The translations under genes and the position numbers were made by a program. The notes under the pieces were generated by a model that did no database searches, had not been told where the DNA came from, and was given only the letters and a program-made list of their open reading frames with translations. From NCBI GenBank assembly GCA_965652025.1, contig CBFGTM010000007.1, forward strand, positions 25,311 to 89,310: DNA of 64,000 bases. The letters are read 5' to 3'. Positions within the stretch are counted from its first letter, which is position 1. Every line of letters begins with the position of its first letter. Below are positions 26,817-35,889 of this stretch, piece after piece. The DNA comes from CAVVWJ01 sp965652025 (GTDB lineage: Bacteria > Gemmatimonadota > Gemmatimonadetes > Gemmatimonadales > GWC2-71-9).

Positions 26817-28804
26817 CCCTCACTCTCCGTCCCAAGCAAAGCCCCCAGAACGGCGCCGCCCTGGTTGCCGCCGCCTCCGGAGCGAGCGTCGCGGCGCTCG
26901 GCGGGCTGGTGGTGGCCGGATGGCTCACGGTTGCGGTGGCCTTGATCCAGGTTCTACCGGGCTTCCCGCCGATGCAGTACAACACGGCGCTGGGGTTCAT
27001 GATCTGCGGCGCGGCGCTGCTGACCGCCGCACTCGAACAGCGGCGGCCCACGTTGCTTCTGGGCGGCCTGGCGACCGGCATGGGCATCGCCACCCTGGTT
27101 CAGTACGTCTTCCACACTGATCTCGGCATCGACGATCTGATGCTGGAGACCTACCTCCTCACCGGCGTCTCCAATCCCGGCCGGATGCCCCCCAACACCG
27201 CGGTTGCATTGACCCTGATCGGCACCGCGCTGCTCGGTCTCTCCTGCCGGCCACTTTCCCGATCCCGGCATCTCTATCCTGCGCTCCTGGGCACGATTGT
27301 CATCTCACTGGGAACTGCCGCGCTGGTGGGCTATGCGGCCAGAGTGCCGGGCGCTTATGGGTGGGGCCACTTCAATCCCATGTCGGTTCATACTGCCCTT
27401 GGATTGATACTCCTGGGTGGTGGCATCGTCGGACTCGCGTGGAACGCAACCCAGAGACCATCGTCTGAAACGCCTCCCTGGCTGCCGACGCTGGTGGCGG
27501 TCGCGGTCGGTACGGTGACTATCTGCATGTGGTATGCCCTGGCCGTCGGTCCCCGGACGCCGTTCGGACGCATAGTTCTGCCACCGACCCCCATCGGCCC
27601 GGCTCTTCCAAATATCACCCTGGCAGCGGGGCTGCTGAGTGCCCTCCTGGTAGGGTGGTCGCTACGGGTGGAACAGACCTCCCGCCGGAGGGCGATCTCC
27701 CTCGCTGCGACGAACCTTGCCCTGAGCCAGCAGAGTCAGGCTCGCGAGCAGGCGGAGGAACGGGTTCATCAGCTGGCAGCGATTGTTGAGCATTCCAACG
27801 ACGCGATCATCGCGACTTCACTCGACGGAACGATCCTGACCTGGAATGCGGGGGCCGAGCGGCTGTACGGATACAGCCAGGCCGAGGTGCAGGGACGTCA
27901 CGTGTCCCTGCTCCACGTGCGGAAGCACACTGGGGAGGAGCTGTTCGGGCGGATCATGCGAGGTGACCTGGTTGAGCAGCTCGAGGCAACCAATCTCACC
28001 CGCAATGGACGGAAGATCGATGTCGCCCTCACGGTCTCGCCCATGCTGGATCGCGCTGGGAGGATCATCGGAGCTTCGACCATTGCCCGTGACATCACCG
28101 AGCGCAAGCAGCTGGAGCAGATGAAGGACGACTTCGTGGGAACCGTCTCCCACGAGCTCCGCACCCCACTGACAGCCATCAAGGGCTTCATCGAGCTGGT
28201 GGTGGACGGAGACGCCGGCCCGCTCACCGAATCGCAGCGGGAGTTCCTTCATATCGCCGCTCGAAACACGGACCGGCTGGGGAGCCTGATCAACGACCTC
28301 CTGGATGTGAACCAGATCGACTCCCAGCGGCTCGAGATCCGAACCCAGCCTACCGACCTGGTCGCCCTACTTCAGGATGTCGCAAAGACCTTTCGGTCCA
28401 TGGCGGAGGCCAAGGGGCTCGACCTCCAGGTCCAGATCGACCGTCTTCCGACGATCACGGGGGACGGGCCTCGGCTGGTTCAGGTCTTCAGTAACCTGGT
28501 CTCCAATGCCATCAAGTACACGCCTAGTGGAGAAGTCGGCATTCGGGCACGGGTCGCGCAGAACGGGGTGGAGGTTATCGTGCATGACTCCGGGATCGGG
28601 TTGAGCTCGGATGAGCAGGGGCAGCTCTTCACCAAGTTCTTCCGGGCCCGCAATCCGATCGTCACCGAGTCAGGCGGCACCGGGCTGGGGCTGGTCATTG
28701 CCAAGGGTATCATCGAAAAGCACCACGGCACGATCGAAGTCGCCAGCGTAGTCGGGGAGGGCACCCGCTTCAGGGTGGTGCTTCCGCTCTCGTCCGCCAG
28801 ATAG
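26813..28804 (+). CDS. Membrane sensor histidine kinase with PAS domain
   Basis: The ATG at 26813 overlaps the GT2 stop; upstream codons belong to that gene. The 663-residue protein has about eight N-terminal membrane segments (about 25-300), a PAS domain (SNDAIIATSLDGTILTWNAG, about 328-440), a HisKA box with VSHELRTPL (His447) and an HATPase domain with SNLVSNAIKYT, DSGIGLS and GGTGLGLVIAKG. All kinase boxes are intact. The genes flanking it suggest that it controls the polysaccharide locus together with the regulator downstream. The sensed signal is unknown. Confidence 0.9.
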   Translation: MTLTLRPKQSPQNGAALVAAASGASVAALGGLVVAGWLTVAVALIQVLPGFPPMQYNTALGFMICGAALLTAALEQRRPTLLLGGLATGMGIATLVQYVFHTDLGIDDLMLETYLLTGVSNPGRMPPNTAVALTLIGTALLGLSCRPLSRSRHLYPALLGTIVISLGTAALVGYAARVPGAYGWGHFNPMSVHTALGLILLGGGIVGLAWNATQRPSSETPPWLPTLVAVAVGTVTICMWYALAVGPRTPFGRIVLPPTPIGPALPNITLAAGLLSALLVGWSLRVEQTSRRRAISLAATNLALSQQSQAREQAEERVHQLAAIVEHSNDAIIATSLDGTILTWNAGAERLYGYSQAEVQGRHVSLLHVRKHTGEELFGRIMRGDLVEQLEATNLTRNGRKIDVALTVSPMLDRAGRIIGASTIARDITERKQLEQMKDDFVGTVSHELRTPLTAIKGFIELVVDGDAGPLTESQREFLHIAARNTDRLGSLINDLLDVNQIDSQRLEIRTQPTDLVALLQDVAKTFRSMAEAKGLDLQVQIDRLPTITGDGPRLVQVFSNLVSNAIKYTPSGEVGIRARVAQNGVEVIVHDSGIGLSSDEQGQLFTKFFRARNPIVTESGGTGLGLVIAKGIIEKHHGTIEVASVVGEGTRFRVVLPLSSAR

Positions 28805-28814
28805 GATCCGGGAC

Positions 28815-29201
28815 ATGGCAAAGATCCTCGTGGCGGAAGATGAAAAGCAGATCGGCGACATGATCGCGTTCAAGCTCAGCAACAGTGGGCATCAGGTGGT
28901 GCGAGCACCCGATGGTGAACAGGCGATCAAGTTGGCCAGTCGAGAGCTGCCCGATCTGATCCTGCTCGATGCTATGATGCCTGGGCTGAGCGGCTTCGAA
29001 GTTCTCCGGCGCCTCAAGGGGGATACCTCGTTGCGAGCGATCCCGGTCATCATGGTGACGGCAAAGGGGCACGAGCGGGACGTCTTGAACGGGCTTCGGG
29101 GTGGTGCCGTCGATTACATCGTCAAGCCTTTCAGTTTGAAGGAGCTCTCCGCTCGGGTGGAGCTGGCGCTTCGGCGAGAGCCTCCTGCCATACAGCTCTA
29201 A
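28815..29201 (+). CDS. Single-domain response regulator
   Basis: The 128-residue CheY-like receiver has the acidic pair E8/D9, the phospho-acceptor D52 in LLDAMMPG, T82 in VTAKG and K104 in VKPF. There is no output domain, so it probably acts by protein contact, for example on the HEAT protein or synthase. It lies 10 bp after the kinase gene. Its last 71 bp overlap the end of the convergent glycosidase gene, which is unusually deep. Confidence 0.92.
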   Translation: MAKILVAEDEKQIGDMIAFKLSNSGHQVVRAPDGEQAIKLASRELPDLILLDAMMPGLSGFEVLRRLKGDTSLRAIPVIMVTAKGHERDVLNGLRGGAVDYIVKPFSLKELSARVELALRREPPAIQL

Positions 29202-31806
29202 GGCTGTCGTAGACTGGTTTGAGCCGGCCATGTGAGCGCGGCTCAGTCCACTCCCGCCACCGCCATGGCCGGAACCTTTCGGCGGACCACTCGCCGTCAT
29301 CCCTCTCCGGCACAGTCCCCAGCACCGGGTGACGTGCCCCTTTCTGATAGAGCACCGCGCCAAAGTGGAAGTCCCCAGCCTTCACGGTCCCAAAGCTCCC
29401 TTCGGTTCTTGGGTCGAACAGGAGCGTGCGGGTAGAAGGATCGGTGACGTTGAGCAGGTCCCACGCCAGCCGAAGCTGCAGTAATCCCGCCTTTCTATCG
29501 AAATACCAGTCGGAGAGAGTGGATTGCGCTTCCGTTCCGTGGAGCAGTCGGCCGCGGTCGTAACCCCGGGCCCCGTAGAAGGTCCCGTCTCGTCCAAAGC
29601 GAGCCCGATTGGTAATGATTGCCAGGCTGTCGAAGCGGCCGTCACCCCGATTCCGGGTAATCACTGGACGTCTCGAGAAACGCCCGAAGTCGTCTCCGCT
29701 AGCGGAGTCGAGGCGGGCGTCGTGCCGGTTGTAGTCGGGAATGACCCGGAGGGACGCCTCCCGGGTGCTCGACAAATCAACCAGAAACTCAAACCCGAGC
29801 CCGCTGCGAATCTGAGACCTAGGAAGCAGGTGTTGCCCGATCTCCGGCAGGTAGGTGTCGATGGCGATCTCGACACCGGCGCTATCCCACTCGATCCCCT
29901 CGGGAGAGAGCTCCATGGCCAGATATAGAAACGATTCGTCTGCTCCTGCCCGGATCGCTCTCAAGTTTCCCGGCTGCCCCCGTGCAGCAGTCTGAATCAG
30001 GGGCAGGGCGCGCCACCCCTCCGGATCTCCCCCGAGTCGAGGTCTTGTGGCGGCGGCGCCGGCATACTGACCCAGAATCCCGTAGTTCTGCTCGGCGTCC
30101 ATGAGGTTGTGCCACAGCCGGGTGTTGTCCGATGGAATCTCGTAATCCATGACAGCCCAGTTCTTTTTGAACCACTCGTCGAGCCAGGCAAAGACAACCG
30201 ATCCCGCCGCCCCAGCCCCCCGGATCTCCCGAGTCAGCCGCGCGTCGATGGCTGCCATGGCCCGCTCGTCATGCCCTCCATGGCTCCACCCTTGAGGATG
30301 GAGGTGGGCGATGCCCCGGCTGGAAGGCACTCCATACTCTGCGATGACGGTCGGCATGACTGCATGATGGGTCACCAGCTCTCGCAGGTAGCCGAAGTAG
30401 CTGGAGGGTCCTTCACTCGAGCGAGCCCGCCGGTAGCCGGGATCCAGGAGCATGAAATCCGGGTAGTACGGATAGGCGTGGTAACTCGCGAACCAACCGG
30501 CTGGGTTTGCCGGCGTGGGCTGGATCAAATTGGCATCCAGCCCAATTGCATCGTTCTCGTACTCTAGCCTCTGGTAGCGTGCTCGCCGGCCCGAACGCCG
30601 GCGCCAGACCGCCTCCTCGGCGGTGTTCGCCTCGGTGGGATGCCGTAAAGGGTCCAGCGTCGGCCAGTTGGTGTACGCAATCGGCCGGATGGCGTTGTAG
30701 CTGTCCACTTCGTACCTGAGCATCAGATCACACTGCTGCGCCAGCCAGCGCTCCATTGCAGGCGCTCTTGCCGCCTTGAGGAATCTCCCACTGTAGGCGC
30801 CGGCTGGGTTCCGGCTGTCGTAGGCCTTCACCGCGAAGGGCTCCCACTCCCGGCCGAGGATGTACGCCAACACCCAGCGTGACACATCCGCGTCATACCG
30901 TCCCCCGGCGTGGCCTGGTCGCCCCAGGATCGTGACTGAACCGTGAACCAGATCGATCACTCTCCGCATCTCTGCCTGGAACTGTGACTTCCATCCGGGA
31001 TCATCGAAGTCATGCCGGGGCGGCAGCTCGGTCCAGACTCCGTGAATCAGCCAGAGGGTGCGGTCCGGATGAGCAAGGTTCCAGGCCCGCAGCGCTCTAT
31101 AGAATGAAGGGGGGAAAATGGTATAGAGTCGCAGCGTATTGGCGCTCATAGCCGCGAGGGTGTCGAGCCAGCCGGCATAGAGCGACGAATCGGTCGGGAA
31201 CTCCGATGGATAATGCCCTGGCAGAGCGACCCCGAGATTGACGCCCTTTATATAGAAGGCCCGCCATCCGGCTGGAGTGGAGATCTCGAAGCGCTGCCCC
31301 TGCGTGCGAGCTACGAGCTGCAGGTTCGCTGGACGCAGTCGCCGGTAGGGAGCGGCGCGCTCCCAGTCGCGCGAGATCCGGTTCAGGAAGCTGCGGAGAT
31401 CCTGGTTGGCCGGCGCCAGTGCAATGGCCCGCCGGCCGGCCGAAACCGCACGGACGGTATCTCCCTTTCGAGCGCTGGCTCGGGCTCGCCCTTCCCACGC
31501 ATCAGGGCTGGTGGAGTCCCGTTCCAGTACCAGCGTGAAGAGTGAGTCGGCATCCCGGACCAGCCCCTGACGTAACCGGGTGAAGCCCAACCCAGTTACC
31601 GCGTCCAGGTTGCGGGGGCACAATTGGTGGGCCAGGGTGAATTGCTCCACCGCTCGGGCGCTGGAGTCGGCCCGATACGCCCGCCACCCGCTCTTGAGGA
31701 CCGAGTCAGCCGACGCTGGGCACTGGTGCTGGCCGACGAGCGGCTCCTGGGTCAGCAGCAGGGCGGCGAGCGCCCCGCCGGCCACTCTCCAGCCATATAT
31801 GTTCAT
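29131..31806 (-). CDS. Secreted TPR plus glycosidase-like TIM-barrel protein
   Basis: The frame is open to 31956; ATGs at 31806 and 31812 each precede a signal peptide (WRVAGGALAALLLTQ). The protein is about 891 residues: TPR units at about 30-150, a TIM-barrel-like region at about 180-560 (FYIKGVNLGVALPG, TLRLYTIFPP, LGREWEP, VIAEYGVPSS) and a C-terminal beta-sandwich region. Glutamates in GREW and AEYG sit where clan GH-A enzymes keep acid/base and nucleophile. It would act in the periplasm, like PgaB or PelA, trimming the polymer made by the locus. The glycosidase call rests on fold-like motifs, so it is moderate. Confidence 0.7.
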   Translation of the reverse strand: MNIYGWRVAGGALAALLLTQEPLVGQHQCPASADSVLKSGWRAYRADSSARAVEQFTLAHQLCPRNLDAVTGLGFTRLRQGLVRDADSLFTLVLERDSTSPDAWEGRARASARKGDTVRAVSAGRRAIALAPANQDLRSFLNRISRDWERAAPYRRLRPANLQLVARTQGQRFEISTPAGWRAFYIKGVNLGVALPGHYPSEFPTDSSLYAGWLDTLAAMSANTLRLYTIFPPSFYRALRAWNLAHPDRTLWLIHGVWTELPPRHDFDDPGWKSQFQAEMRRVIDLVHGSVTILGRPGHAGGRYDADVSRWVLAYILGREWEPFAVKAYDSRNPAGAYSGRFLKAARAPAMERWLAQQCDLMLRYEVDSYNAIRPIAYTNWPTLDPLRHPTEANTAEEAVWRRRSGRRARYQRLEYENDAIGLDANLIQPTPANPAGWFASYHAYPYYPDFMLLDPGYRRARSSEGPSSYFGYLRELVTHHAVMPTVIAEYGVPSSRGIAHLHPQGWSHGGHDERAMAAIDARLTREIRGAGAAGSVVFAWLDEWFKKNWAVMDYEIPSDNTRLWHNLMDAEQNYGILGQYAGAAATRPRLGGDPEGWRALPLIQTAARGQPGNLRAIRAGADESFLYLAMELSPEGIEWDSAGVEIAIDTYLPEIGQHLLPRSQIRSGLGFEFLVDLSSTREASLRVIPDYNRHDARLDSASGDDFGRFSRRPVITRNRGDGRFDSLAIITNRARFGRDGTFYGARGYDRGRLLHGTEAQSTLSDWYFDRKAGLLQLRLAWDLLNVTDPSTRTLLFDPRTEGSFGTVKAGDFHFGAVLYQKGARHPVLGTVPERDDGEWSAERFRPWRWREWTEPRSHGRLKPVYDSLRAVWQEALAEAPAPPERRAPSN

Positions 31807-31810
31807 GGGC

Positions 31811-32224
31811 ATGTCGCCGGAGCAATCTACCGAAGCCACCCGCACCCTGGGACGCTCACTCATCGACACCTTCGGACGGGGATGGTCGAGGGCTGATATC
31901 CCCCTATTGATGTCGGTGTACGCGTCCGACGCGGTGTTCGTGGAGACTCCGTTCACCCCCGCTCTCCGGGGTGCCGATGCGATTCGGGGGTACTGGAATG
32001 AGGTACCCTATAACCAATCCGAGATCACTTTCAGTTCGGGCGAGATCTATGCGGCCGGGCCTTGGTTCGGCACCGAGTTCAAGTGTGTCTTCCGCCGCCG
32101 CCGGACCGGAGAATGGGTGGAGGCTCGCGGGGCCATATTCTGTGAGACCGAGGCCGATCGCATTACGGAAATGCGGATGTACTGGCATCGCTGGAACGGA
32201 GGAACCGAGACCAGCAAGCCCTGA
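31811..32224 (+). CDS. SnoaL/NTF2-like protein
   Basis: The 137-residue protein has the NTF2-like pattern of an N-terminal helix (LGRSLIDTFGRGWSRADI), YASDAVFVETPFTPALRG and strands ending in ITEMRMYWHRWNG. Such cone-shaped folds serve as small enzymes or binding modules. ATGs at 31799, 31805 and 31811 are all in frame and none has a clear ribosome site. The first codon faces the start of the divergent glycosidase gene with almost no gap. The ligand is unknown. Confidence 0.7.
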   Translation: MSPEQSTEATRTLGRSLIDTFGRGWSRADIPLLMSVYASDAVFVETPFTPALRGADAIRGYWNEVPYNQSEITFSSGEIYAAGPWFGTEFKCVFRRRRTGEWVEARGAIFCETEADRITEMRMYWHRWNGGTETSKP

Positions 32225-32422
32225 CCTGACAACTGTCCGCGCCCGGCCGCAAATGCCTGAAAACAGGACGTTTGAGGCCCGCTCTCCGGATCTAAGTAGT
32301 TAACTTCCAATACTATAGGCAGTGGCACGCGGTTCGCAGCAGGTTTCGCCGATGTCCGACTCTGTATCTGCGTTCCCCGTCGTCAGTTCCACGTCCGACC
32401 CAAGGTCGTTTCGGGGGGTGCC

Positions 32423-33823
32423 ATGATTTCCGCGCTGCTCCTTCCATTGCTCCTTGGCGGTAAGCCGGTCCCGGCTGCCGCCGTGGTTTCCGTTCAGGAG
32501 CCTCCCATCCAACTCTGGATCAGTAACGATCGGCGTTTTCTGCCCGGTGATCGCGCCACGGTTCAGGTGCGAACCGAGAACGATGGCTATCTCCTGGTTC
32601 TCCACGTGGACCCGGAGGGCTACCTCCGGGTGTTGTTCCCGATGGATCCCGACAAGGACAACTTCATCCGCGGCGGCAAGAAGTATGAGGTTCGCAGTCG
32701 GGGTGATCGTGAAGCCTTCGAAACCGATGCCAAGGGACAGGGGACGGTGTATGCAGCGGTGTCTCGCCAGCCTTTCCAGTATGAAACCTTCGTGGCGGGC
32801 GATCACTGGGACTATCGCACGCTCGCGCCATCCCGGCTTTCCAACAATCCGGAGTCGGAGCTCAACGAGCTGGTCCGTCGCATGGCAGGGGGAGACTTCG
32901 ACTACGACATCCTGAGCTATGATGTTGTAGAGCACACTGCCTACGCCTCGGACTACTATCCCCGTTCTTACGGCGCGTACTACAGCGACCCCTGGTGCTA
33001 TAGCTGCGGCCACTACTACGGCTCACTCGGTTTCACGATCTTCTTTGGGCGGCCGTATCGGAGCTACTACTACGACCCCTATTACTACGCCTACTCCCCG
33101 TTCTATAACCCCTTCTTCTACGATCCCTACTACTACGCACCGGCCTACTATCCCCGGTACATCTACCCGTGGCGCTACTACCACCCCTATTCGAATTATC
33201 CCTATTATGGAGGCGGCGGGTACTACGGATATCGGAATCGTTTCTACGGCCAGACATTCACGCCGTATCGTGAACGGCGCTACGATCTCCGTCGGGCTGT
33301 GAATACCGTCTATCACCCACCGTTGTCGCCGTCACGCCAGCCGGCCACCGCCACCCGGGCACGGCGGGTGATTGACGCACCGGGAGAGCAGCTGCCTGAT
33401 CGCGCAGCCCCGCGGCGCCTGAGTGACAATGGCCGCATGGTGCAGGGAAGGACAGTGGAGGCCCGGCGCTCCCGGCCTGAGGGGCGCGGCCCGGAACGGT
33501 CAGCAGGGGAGCCCCGGCTTATCCGGCGGGAGGTCGAGGCCCGAGGCAGAAGTAATGAAGGCCGCGGCGATCCACGGTCGGAGGAGCGTCGGGCGCGGCC
33601 GGAGGAACGTCGCGCCGAGCCACGGGGTGAGCGCCCCAGTGAAGCTCGGCGGGTAACCGAAAGGGCACCGGCAGCCGAGCGCCGGCCGTCTCAGGCCCGT
33701 CCTCCGCGTAGCGAAGCCCCCAACCGCGGTGGTGGACGCGCCGAGAGTCGCAGCTCAGGTGGTGGGTCGAGGGAGGGTGGCGGCTCGCGCCACTCAAATG
33801 ACGGAGGGCGGCGGCACCGGTAG
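32423..33823 (+). CDS. DUF4384 protein with tyrosine-rich and arginine-rich tails
   Basis: The 466-residue protein has a short signal peptide (ISALLLPLLLGGKPVPAAA), a DUF4384-like domain at about 28-130 (RFLPGDRATVQVRTENDGYLLVLHVDPEG), a strikingly tyrosine-rich segment at about 170-275 (runs such as YYYDPYYYAYSP), and an Arg/Glu/Pro/Ser-rich tail to the end. Codons in the tail are varied, so this is real low-complexity protein rather than a DNA satellite. The composition suggests an extracellular or surface assembly domain, which is inference. It ends convergently, one base from the M13 peptidase. Confidence 0.75.
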   Translation: MISALLLPLLLGGKPVPAAAVVSVQEPPIQLWISNDRRFLPGDRATVQVRTENDGYLLVLHVDPEGYLRVLFPMDPDKDNFIRGGKKYEVRSRGDREAFETDAKGQGTVYAAVSRQPFQYETFVAGDHWDYRTLAPSRLSNNPESELNELVRRMAGGDFDYDILSYDVVEHTAYASDYYPRSYGAYYSDPWCYSCGHYYGSLGFTIFFGRPYRSYYYDPYYYAYSPFYNPFFYDPYYYAPAYYPRYIYPWRYYHPYSNYPYYGGGGYYGYRNRFYGQTFTPYRERRYDLRRAVNTVYHPPLSPSRQPATATRARRVIDAPGEQLPDRAAPRRLSDNGRMVQGRTVEARRSRPEGRGPERSAGEPRLIRREVEARGRSNEGRGDPRSEERRARPEERRAEPRGERPSEARRVTERAPAAERRPSQARPPRSEAPNRGGGRAESRSSGGGSREGGGSRHSNDGGRRHR

Positions 33824-35860
33824 CTACCAGATCTGGGCCCGCTCGCTCTCCGGCCGAACCATCGGGTTTCCCGGCTTGCAGTTAAACGCTTCGGCGAAGG
33901 CGGGAATGTTCGACAGTGGTCCGATAGTTCGGAACTGCGGGGGGGCGTGTGGGTCCACGGTCACCAGTAGCCGGGTGAATTCGGGGCGCGACTTTGCCCG
34001 CCAGATCTGAGCCCAGGCCAGGAAAAAGCGCTGGGGGCCGGTGAACCCGTCGATCGGGGCCGGCTGTGGCTTTCCCTCCAGCGAACGGCGGTAGGCGCCA
34101 TAGGCAATCAGCAGCCCTCCCAGGTCCGCGATGTTCTCTCCCAGGGTCAGCTTGCCATTCACGTGCAGGGAGTCGATGGCGACATAGCCATCGAACTGCT
34201 TCTCCACTACCTCCGCCCTTCGGTCGAACTCCTTGCTGTCAGCCTCCGTCCACCACCCGCTCAGATTGCCGAAGGCGTCGAACTGCCGTCCCTGATCATC
34301 GAAGCCGTGGGTGATCTCATGCCCGATCACAGCGCCCATTCCGCCATAGTTGACCGCATCGTCCGCCCGGGGATCGAAGAAAGGCGGCTGCATGATGCCG
34401 GCAGGGAAGGTGATCTCGTTGGTAGGAGGGTTGTAGTACGCGTTCACCGTGGGGGGCGTCATCCTCCACTCGGAACGATCGGTCGGCCGCCCGATCTTGC
34501 CGAAGTCTCGCTGAGAGGCGAAGGCGGATGAGCGCAGGACGTTGGTGACGAACGGCCCCGGCCTGGCCTCCAGCTTGGTGTAGTCCCGCCACTTATCGGG
34601 ATAGCCGATCTTGTTGATGATCGAATCCAGCTTGGCGTAGGCTTTGGTCTTGGTCTCGTCGCTCATCCAATCGAGCGTGCCCAGCCTGGCCCGGAGCTCC
34701 GCTCGGATATGGCGCACCATCTCCAGCGCCCGGGTCTTTGCCTCAGGGGTGAAGTTCTTCCTGACGTAGGCCTGCCCCAAGATTTCGCCCACCGCGTTAT
34801 CCGTCAGCGTCAGGCAGCGCTTCCATCGGGGCCGCATCTCCTTAACTCCCTGGAGGACGGTCGAGTTGAAGCGGAAGCGTTCGTTCACCAGCTCGGAGCT
34901 GAGAGCGGGCGCCAGATTGGCAATGAGATTCCAGCGGAGGTACGCCTTCCAACTTTCCACTGGCAGTGCCGTGAGGAGGGAATCGTAGGCTCCCATGAAT
35001 TGGGGCTGGGCGACGTTGACCTCCTCCACTCCGCTCAGGCCGAGGCTGCGGAAATAGTCTCCCCAGGTGAAATGAGGTGTGGTGCGCTGCAGCTCGGCGA
35101 CGCTCATCAGATGATAGATGGCCTCGGGATCGCGCTGGGCTTCCCGGGTCATGGAGGCCTGTGCCAGTGCGGTTTCCAGCTGGAGGATGGACTTGGCGGC
35201 GGGGCTGGCCCGGTTTTCCTGCAGCCCCGAAAGCTGGAGCATTCGTTGCACGTGGTAGGCATACTCGGTACGGATTTTTTGTGCTGCCGAATCGGTCTTC
35301 AGGTAGTAATGCCGATCCGGCAGTCCCAGGCCACCCTGGTACGCCTCAGCGATGGTTCGGCTGCTCTTCTTGGCGTCGGTATTCGAGCGGAACTGAAAGC
35401 CCGCTGGAATCCCGCGACTATGCAGCTCTGCCACCACGGATTCGATCCCGGGGCGATCCCGGATCGCGTCGATGCGGTCGATCTGCGGGCGAAGCGGTTT
35501 GATGCCCGCGGCCTCGACCGCAGCCGAATTCATACACGTACCGTAGAAAATCCCCAGCTTTCGCAGATTGGAGTCTTTGGTGGTCGAGGCGTTTTTGGCG
35601 GCTTCGGTGAGAACTCCGCGTAGGGCCGCGTAATTCTGTTCCTGCAGCTCGTTGAAGCTGCCCCAGCGAGGCTGATCACCCGGAATGGAGTTCCGCTTGA
35701 TCCACCCTCCGTTGGCAAACCGGTAGAAGTCCTGACAGGGCGCGCAAGTTGTGTCGAGGTTGGCCCGCTCCAGCGGCCGGGCCTGAATCTGAGCGGAAGT
35801 GGTGTTGGGGGCGATCACGCAGGCAAGGGCAACTACAGCCTGACATTTCAAGCTATGCAT
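33824..35860 (-). CDS. M13-family metallopeptidase (neprilysin/PepO-like)
   Basis: I choose the ATG at 35860, with GGAG seven bases upstream and a signal peptide ending near TSAQ; the frame is open to 35938. The 678-residue length fits M13 enzymes. The zinc site is HEITH in VIGHEITHGFDDQG, the third ligand glutamate is in GENIADLGG, and the substrate-binding NAYYNPPTNEI motif is present. The N-terminal PCQDFYRFANGGW motif is also typical. It is a periplasmic or extracellular oligopeptidase. Confidence 0.95.
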   Translation of the reverse strand: MHSLKCQAVVALACVIAPNTTSAQIQARPLERANLDTTCAPCQDFYRFANGGWIKRNSIPGDQPRWGSFNELQEQNYAALRGVLTEAAKNASTTKDSNLRKLGIFYGTCMNSAAVEAAGIKPLRPQIDRIDAIRDRPGIESVVAELHSRGIPAGFQFRSNTDAKKSSRTIAEAYQGGLGLPDRHYYLKTDSAAQKIRTEYAYHVQRMLQLSGLQENRASPAAKSILQLETALAQASMTREAQRDPEAIYHLMSVAELQRTTPHFTWGDYFRSLGLSGVEEVNVAQPQFMGAYDSLLTALPVESWKAYLRWNLIANLAPALSSELVNERFRFNSTVLQGVKEMRPRWKRCLTLTDNAVGEILGQAYVRKNFTPEAKTRALEMVRHIRAELRARLGTLDWMSDETKTKAYAKLDSIINKIGYPDKWRDYTKLEARPGPFVTNVLRSSAFASQRDFGKIGRPTDRSEWRMTPPTVNAYYNPPTNEITFPAGIMQPPFFDPRADDAVNYGGMGAVIGHEITHGFDDQGRQFDAFGNLSGWWTEADSKEFDRRAEVVEKQFDGYVAIDSLHVNGKLTLGENIADLGGLLIAYGAYRRSLEGKPQPAPIDGFTGPQRFFLAWAQIWRAKSRPEFTRLLVTVDPHAPPQFRTIGPLSNIPAFAEAFNCKPGNPMVRPESERAQIW

Positions 35861-35889
35861 TGCGGCTCCAGAGGGTGGGATACCTGGAT

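Noticed and set aside
33030..33240. Tandem TAC/TAT-rich DNA considered as a satellite.
   Set aside because: It stays in frame in the DUF4384 gene, codons vary, and the protein pattern rather than a DNA unit repeats.
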